Shown one piece after another: positions 6,645 through 9,695 of a stretch of DNA of 9,695 bases. Each line of letters starts with the position of its first letter. The stretch's first letter is position 1. Source of the DNA: Bordetella parapertussis (lineage in GTDB: Bacteria; Pseudomonadota; Gammaproteobacteria; Burkholderiales; SG8-39); NCBI GenBank assembly GCA_945906975.1, contig CAMDRY010000084.1:1-9695 (forward strand), read 5' to 3'. The position numbers and the translations under genes were made by a program. The notes beneath the pieces are model-generated. The model was not told the origin of the DNA, did no database searches, and saw only the letters and a program-made list of their open reading frames with translations.

Positions 6645-7622
6645 TCATGCCTTCAAACCCATCCGTGTGATCATGATGCGCTGCGCCTCGAACATTTCAA
6701 AAGATGACTTGGTGTACTCGGGTGAGGACATGAAAGTCGCAGGCATGTCGCTCCGGTCAAGGACGGCGAGCACAGTCGGGTCTGACAAGGCCTGCCGGAA
6801 CGCTTCTTCAAGGCGCGCCACAATCGCTGGGTCCATGCCCTTGGGACCGCCGAACCCAAAGGGGGTGTCAGGCACGGCGTAACCGAGTTCAAGCAGCGTC
6901 GGCGAGTTGGGCCAGCGCTTGGTGCGCTTGCTGCCGTAAGTGGCGAGCAGGCGCATGGTTCCCGCGTCAACCTGCGGGCCCCAGCTGGTGGATCCGCTGA
7001 TGCCCATGACCGAACCACCGAGCAGCGCCTGCAGGCTTTCGGAATCGGCTTTATACGGAATGTGCTGGAATTCGACTCCGCCGCGAAAGGCGAGCTCCTC
7101 CACCGACAGGTGCGGCGATGAGCCGACGCCCGAGGATGCGTAGGTAAATTTGCCTGGATTGGCTCGCGCGTAGTCCATCAGATCCTTGACAGTCTTGACG
7201 GACGAATCGGCACGTACCACCAGGCCATTGGTGTAGGCGCTGACACGTGCGATGAAGGTAATGTCCTTGAGCGGGTCGAACTGCACCTTTTGCATGTGCG
7301 GCACGCTTAGCACACTCAGGGCCAGTTGCGACAGGGTGTAGCCGTCCGGACGTGCGTTGACCAACTCAACGGCCCCTAGGGTTCCGCCGGCGCCGGCTCG
7401 ATTCTCGACAATGATGGTGCCGCCAAGAAATTTCGCCGCGCTCGCCGCAAAGGCGCGCAGCACGATGTCGCTTGTGCCACCAGCTGTCCACGGGCTGATC
7501 AGTTTGATTGGCCGGCTCGGGTAGACTTGCTGCCCCCGTACTGTCGCGGGCAGCAGACCTGCGCCTGTGGCGATAAACAGACTCTTGAGGACGGTGCGAC
7601 GCATGGAACTCATCGTTGTCAT
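6645..7622 (-). CDS. Bug/TctC-family tripartite tricarboxylate transporter substrate-binding protein
   Basis: A 325-residue periplasmic binding protein of the Bug family, which is greatly expanded in Bordetella-like bacteria. The mature part begins with the family hallmark YPSRPIKLISPWTAGGTSDI (about 34-53), followed by VENRAGAGGTLGA, ARPDGYTL, ANPGKFTYASSGVGSS and IPYKADSESLQALLGG, all typical. The N-terminus has RRTVLKSLF (8-16) before a hydrophobic stretch, a fair match to a twin-arginine export signal; cleavage is likely near VRG-QQ (30/31). ATG at 7622 is chosen because GGGAG lies 10 nt upstream; in-frame ATGs at 7613 and 7604 are alternatives. It lies 70 bp after the oxygenase gene, probably the same transcript. 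No TctA/TctB membrane genes are in the window, as is common for orphan Bug receptors. The ligand is probably a carboxylate or related small organic molecule, unassigned. Confidence 0.93.
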   Translation of the reverse strand: MTTMSSMRRTVLKSLFIATGAGLLPATVRGQQVYPSRPIKLISPWTAGGTSDIVLRAFAASAAKFLGGTIIVENRAGAGGTLGAVELVNARPDGYTLSQLALSVLSVPHMQKVQFDPLKDITFIARVSAYTNGLVVRADSSVKTVKDLMDYARANPGKFTYASSGVGSSPHLSVEELAFRGGVEFQHIPYKADSESLQALLGGSVMGISGSTSWGPQVDAGTMRLLATYGSKRTKRWPNSPTLLELGYAVPDTPFGFGGPKGMDPAIVARLEEAFRQALSDPTVLAVLDRSDMPATFMSSPEYTKSSFEMFEAQRIMITRMGLKA

Positions 7623-7692
7623 CGGTTAGGCGCTCCCGAAAACTGCACATGATCCGGTTTTTGTCTCCACAGCACCGGGCACAGGGGCGGCT

Positions 7693-8736
7693 TCATCCGG
7701 CTGCTTGAAGTGCCGCTGCCGTGCCGACGCGCTGAAAATTAGTGTCAAGACGCATGGAATAATAATCGCCGTAACGGATTGGCGCGTATTTGGGCGACTC
7801 ATCGGACCCGACAAATTGCGGCAGGCAACTGATATACGCATCCACGTTCGGATCGAAAAACATCGCCATCGAGTAGCGGTCCACCGACTCCGGCGGACTG
7901 ATCACGCGGTGTGGTGTCGAATTGAAACCATTATTGGTCCAGCGCGCCAGCATATCGCCGACGTTGACCACGAAGGTGTCGGGAATCCGCGGTGCATCTA
8001 TCCACGACCCATCGGGTCGTTGCACTTGAAGCCCGCCGACGCCATCCTGCGTCAGGATGGTTAGAAAACCGTAATCCGTATGCGGATGAATGCCGAACAT
8101 GTCCTCCGGCCGTGCCGGCGGAGAGGGCGGATAGTGCATCATTCTCAGGTTGGTCGACGGCGGTGAAAAGAAGCTGTCAAAGAAGTCCTTTCGTTCGCCT
8201 ACCGCCACCGCAACCGGATGAAGCAGCCGCAACCCGAGGTCGCGCACGGCCGAGTCATAGCGCTGGAAAGCCAGCTTGAAAGTGGGGTCTTCCGGCCATT
8301 GGTTCGGGCCTTGCAGTGCTTTCACTTTGTAATCGGAATGTGCAATATCGACTTCATGACGGGCGTTGAATGATTCGATCTGGTTGGGTAGGCGCGCGGC
8401 CTCGAAGCGCTGCGACGAAGTCGAGATATTGCCGCCGACCGGCACATAACCGCGGTGCCAGGTGTTTCGCTTGAGTTTTATTTTTTCTTCGATTGGCAAC
8501 GCATGAAAGCGCCGGTTAGCATCCAGCGCGCCCGCCACCACATCGGCCGAAATACCGGCGTTGGCGAGGTAAAAAAAACCGCTTCCAAGGCAGGCCGCTC
8601 GAATACTGGCGGCAATGTCCGCGACCGCGTCGTCATTGCCCGAGGCGACGAGTGCGCCGATGTCGATGACCGGGATTTCGACTCCGGCGACCCGCTTACC
8701 TGCGTCGATCGGGCCCCCTTGTTCAGAGGCAAACAT
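7693..8736 (-). CDS. 2-oxoglutarate/Fe(II)-dependent oxygenase, isopenicillin N synthase-like
   Basis: A 347-residue protein of the IPNS-like non-haem iron oxygenase superfamily. The N-terminal DIOX_N region is seen at about 18-130 (IPVIDIGAL at 21-29, GSGFFYLANAGI at 51-62). The C-terminal jelly roll carries the iron triad His219-x-Asp221 (in HPHTDYGFLTIL) and His276 (in STPHRV), and the 2-oxoglutarate-binding RxS motif Arg287/Ser289 (RYSM). All catalytic residues are present, so the enzyme should be active: typically oxidation of a substrate with decarboxylation of 2-oxoglutarate. ATG at 8736 has GGGGA upstream. No signal peptide, so cytosolic. It lies 64 bp downstream of the regulator gene and 70 bp before the Bug gene. 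Bacterial members act on diverse compounds, including ethylene formation and drug or pollutant breakdown; the substrate here is unknown. Confidence 0.92.
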   Translation of the reverse strand: MFASEQGGPIDAGKRVAGVEIPVIDIGALVASGNDDAVADIAASIRAACLGSGFFYLANAGISADVVAGALDANRRFHALPIEEKIKLKRNTWHRGYVPVGGNISTSSQRFEAARLPNQIESFNARHEVDIAHSDYKVKALQGPNQWPEDPTFKLAFQRYDSAVRDLGLRLLHPVAVAVGERKDFFDSFFSPPSTNLRMMHYPPSPPARPEDMFGIHPHTDYGFLTILTQDGVGGLQVQRPDGSWIDAPRIPDTFVVNVGDMLARWTNNGFNSTPHRVISPPESVDRYSMAMFFDPNVDAYISCLPQFVGSDESPKYAPIRYGDYYSMRLDTNFQRVGTAAALQAAG

Positions 8737-8800
8737 CAGTCGATCCCCGCGCTGGTGTCAGCGGCCTTCGTAACCCGGTGTGGCAGGCAGGGTAAAGTGT

Positions 8801-9568
8801 TCATGCTGCCTTGTTCACGGTTGCGCGCTTGAGCGCCTTGGCCATCGACACCGCGTCATCCCGCAGCGTGTCGAGGTGGCCGCGCATGCGCCCTGATGCG
8901 GCCCCGCCGTCCATGTCGAGAATCGCCTGCAGGATTTTTTCATGCTCCTTGATGGTGAGCGCCATCAGGCCGGCATGGAATGTTGAGGCGCGTCGGTAGG
9001 CTTCAAGGCGGTTGCGCAGTCGCAGCGTGTCGGCGCACAGGTAGTCATTATGGCTTGCCGCGTAGATGCGCTCGTGGAACAGCGCGTTGGCGTCGTAAAA
9101 GGCGTCCGGGTCTTTTTTCTTCGCCGCCCTGACGCAGGCCTCGTGCGCGTCGGCCAGCAGCTGGCGGTCCTCCTCGGTGTGGCGCAGCGCGGCGAGTTCG
9201 GCGCACGCCGCCTCGAGGTAGGCCATGGTCTCGAACATCTGCCCGAGCTCGCTGACGCCAAGCTGCGCGACAAAGGCGCCCATGTGCGGCCGCAGTTCGA
9301 TGTGGCCTTGCGAGGCGAGCTGCTGGAAGGCCTCGCGTACCGGTGTGCGCGAGGCGCCGTACTTGGCGGCGAGCGCCTCTTCGTCGAGCTTCATGCCTGG
9401 CGTGAGCTTGCCCGAAATGATATCGTGCTCGATTGCGGCGCGGATGTGCAGCACGCGGGTTTTCGGTTCGTGCGCCTTGACCTTAAGCGCTGGACCCGCT
9501 GGAACCTTAGGCGCGGCGGTTTTTAGCGCGGCACCCTTCACTGCGCCGGCTTTCTTTTGCGTTGACAT
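8801..9568 (-). CDS. GntR-family transcriptional regulator, FadR/FCD subfamily
   Basis: A 255-residue regulator. The winged helix-turn-helix spans about 37-100, with the GntR hallmarks ISGKLTPGMKLDEEALAAKYG and SRTPVREAFQQLASQGHIEL. The all-helical FCD ligand domain spans about 105-245. Metal-ligand positions of FCD proteins are His165 (NALFHERI), His209 (KEHEKIL) and His231 (MRGHLDTL); the usual Asp of DxxFH is Asn161. Residues 1-36 form an Ala/Lys/Pro-rich basic tail absent from most relatives. The ATG at 9568 is chosen because the upstream extension (to 9658) would overlap the divergent dehydrogenase. No Shine-Dalgarno sequence precedes it, but a TACAAT box ends 7 nt before the ATG, suggesting a leaderless mRNA. 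It leads the oxygenase-Bug genes and faces the dehydrogenase, so it probably represses both directions until an effector acid binds; this role is inferred. Confidence 0.93.
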   Translation of the reverse strand: MSTQKKAGAVKGAALKTAAPKVPAGPALKVKAHEPKTRVLHIRAAIEHDIISGKLTPGMKLDEEALAAKYGASRTPVREAFQQLASQGHIELRPHMGAFVAQLGVSELGQMFETMAYLEAACAELAALRHTEEDRQLLADAHEACVRAAKKKDPDAFYDANALFHERIYAASHNDYLCADTLRLRNRLEAYRRASTFHAGLMALTIKEHEKILQAILDMDGGAASGRMRGHLDTLRDDAVSMAKALKRATVNKAA

Positions 9569-9591
9569 TGCAAGATTGTATGCGATACAGT
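9562..9591 (+). promoter_or_regulatory. Sigma-70-like promoter for the divergent dehydrogenase gene
   Basis: A perfect -35 box TTGACA (9562-9567) and TACAGT (9586-9591) are separated by 18 bp. The predicted start near 9598 gives a leader of about 26 nt before the TTG codon at 9624. The -10 box matches the consensus at four of six positions. Both the dyad at 9577-9589 and the second repeat fall over the -10 and start region, where a bound repressor would block polymerase. Confidence 0.5.
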
Positions 9592-9608
9592 CAAGATCGT
9601 ATACATTG
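9571..9608. promoter_or_regulatory. Candidate GntR operator: tandem 21-bp repeat with GTATAC-type dyads
   Basis: CAAGATTGTAT (9571-9581) recurs as CAAGATCGTAT (9592-9602), 10 of 11 bases alike and 21 bp apart, i.e. two helical turns. Each copy continues into a dyad: TGTAT-GCG-ATACA (9577-9589) in the first and GTATAC (9599-9604) in the second. Short AT-rich palindromes centred on GT-N-AC are typical operators of FCD-type GntR proteins. Placement between the divergent starts supports control of both genes by the adjacent regulator; binding is inferred. Confidence 0.55.
9575..9580 (-). promoter_or_regulatory. Candidate -10 box of a leaderless gntR transcript
   Basis: The minus strand reads TACAAT (five of six consensus positions), then six bases, then the gntR ATG. 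Transcription would begin at or next to the A of the start codon. No good -35 box is visible 16-18 bp upstream, where the sequence is around GTATACG. It lies inside the putative operator, which suggests autoregulation. Confidence 0.4.
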
Positions 9609-9623
9609 TTTTTGGAGAAAAAA

Positions 9624-9695
9624 TTGGATCTGCGGATGAAGGGGCAGTCGGTGCTCATTACCGGGGCATCGAAGGGAATCGGTCTGGCGGCGGCG
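9624..9695 (+). CDS. Short-chain dehydrogenase/reductase, N-terminal fragment cut by the window end
   Basis: Only 24 codons are present. They carry the Rossmann-fold nucleotide-binding motif TGASKGIG preceded by a beta strand (SVLI), diagnostic of classical NAD(P)-dependent short-chain dehydrogenases. A TTG start at 9624 is preferred: GGAG lies 6 nt upstream (9614-9617), and it yields MDLRMKGQSVLITG, a common N-terminal pattern in this family. The ATG at 9636 would be 18 nt from that site, too far. The gene is divergent from gntR and likely controlled with it. Active-site residues and substrate lie outside the window. Confidence 0.88.
   Translation, partial: MDLRMKGQSVLITGASKGIGLAAA

Noticed and set aside
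5977..6648. 223-codon minus-strand open frame opposite the cupin gene
   Set aside because: The cupin frame has clear motifs, a ribosome binding site and a terminator. The opposite frame runs through that terminator and shows no family features.
6645..9658. Longer starts of several genes (gntR from 9658, livK from 5967, livG from 3148, cupin from 6097)
   Set aside because: The added N-termini overlap neighbouring genes or promoters, lack ribosome binding sites, or would bury the signal peptide; family N-termini match the internal starts used here.
1..9695. Mobile elements, CRISPR arrays, RNA genes, riboswitches
   Set aside because: No transposase, terminal inverted repeats, regularly spaced short repeats or tRNA-like folds were recognised. 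The only large repeat is the in-frame RidA domain triplication.

Overview
The window looks like a GC-rich betaproteobacterial chromosome segment, most likely Burkholderiales or a close relative. This is inferred from the Bug-type (TctC family) solute-binding protein, the complete Liv-type transporter operon, the FCD-type GntR regulator, and tightly packed overlapping genes. No tRNA, rRNA, CRISPR array, insertion sequence or phage gene was seen. Nearly all of the window is coding.

Left part (42-5844, all on the minus strand): one operon read from right to left, livK-livH-livM-livG-livF-rid3. It encodes a periplasmic binding protein, two membrane permeases and two ATPases of a branched-chain/hydrophobic amino-acid ABC importer (HAAT family). 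livH/livM, livM/livG and livG/livF overlap by 8, 4 and 17 bp, which implies translational coupling. The last gene, 82 bp beyond livF, is the most unusual item here: a 416-residue protein made of three consecutive RidA (YjgF/YER057c/UK114) domains with an exact 139-residue period. Each copy keeps the Arg and Glu expected at the active site. RidA enzymes are normally homotrimers of about 130-residue subunits, so this looks like a single-chain pseudotrimer encoded with an amino-acid importer.

Middle (5845-6633): a 309-bp divergent, AT-richer control region holds a sigma-54-like promoter and a LysR-type dyad upstream of livK. A small single-domain cupin gene lies on the plus strand, followed by a strong intrinsic terminator.

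Right part (6645-9568, minus strand): a second transcription unit, gntR - 2-oxoglutarate/Fe(II)-type oxygenase - Bug receptor. It reads as a small regulated uptake-and-oxidation locus for an unidentified organic compound. A short-chain dehydrogenase/reductase starts divergently at the right edge and is cut off by the window end. The 55 bp between gntR and this dehydrogenase contain a good plus-strand promoter, a TACAAT box placed to give a leaderless gntR mRNA, and a tandem 21-bp-period repeat with GTATAC-type dyads that is a convincing candidate operator for the GntR protein.

The genes fit a catabolic theme (import of amino or organic acids, oxidation, removal of reactive enamine/imine by-products), but no substrate can be assigned from sequence alone.
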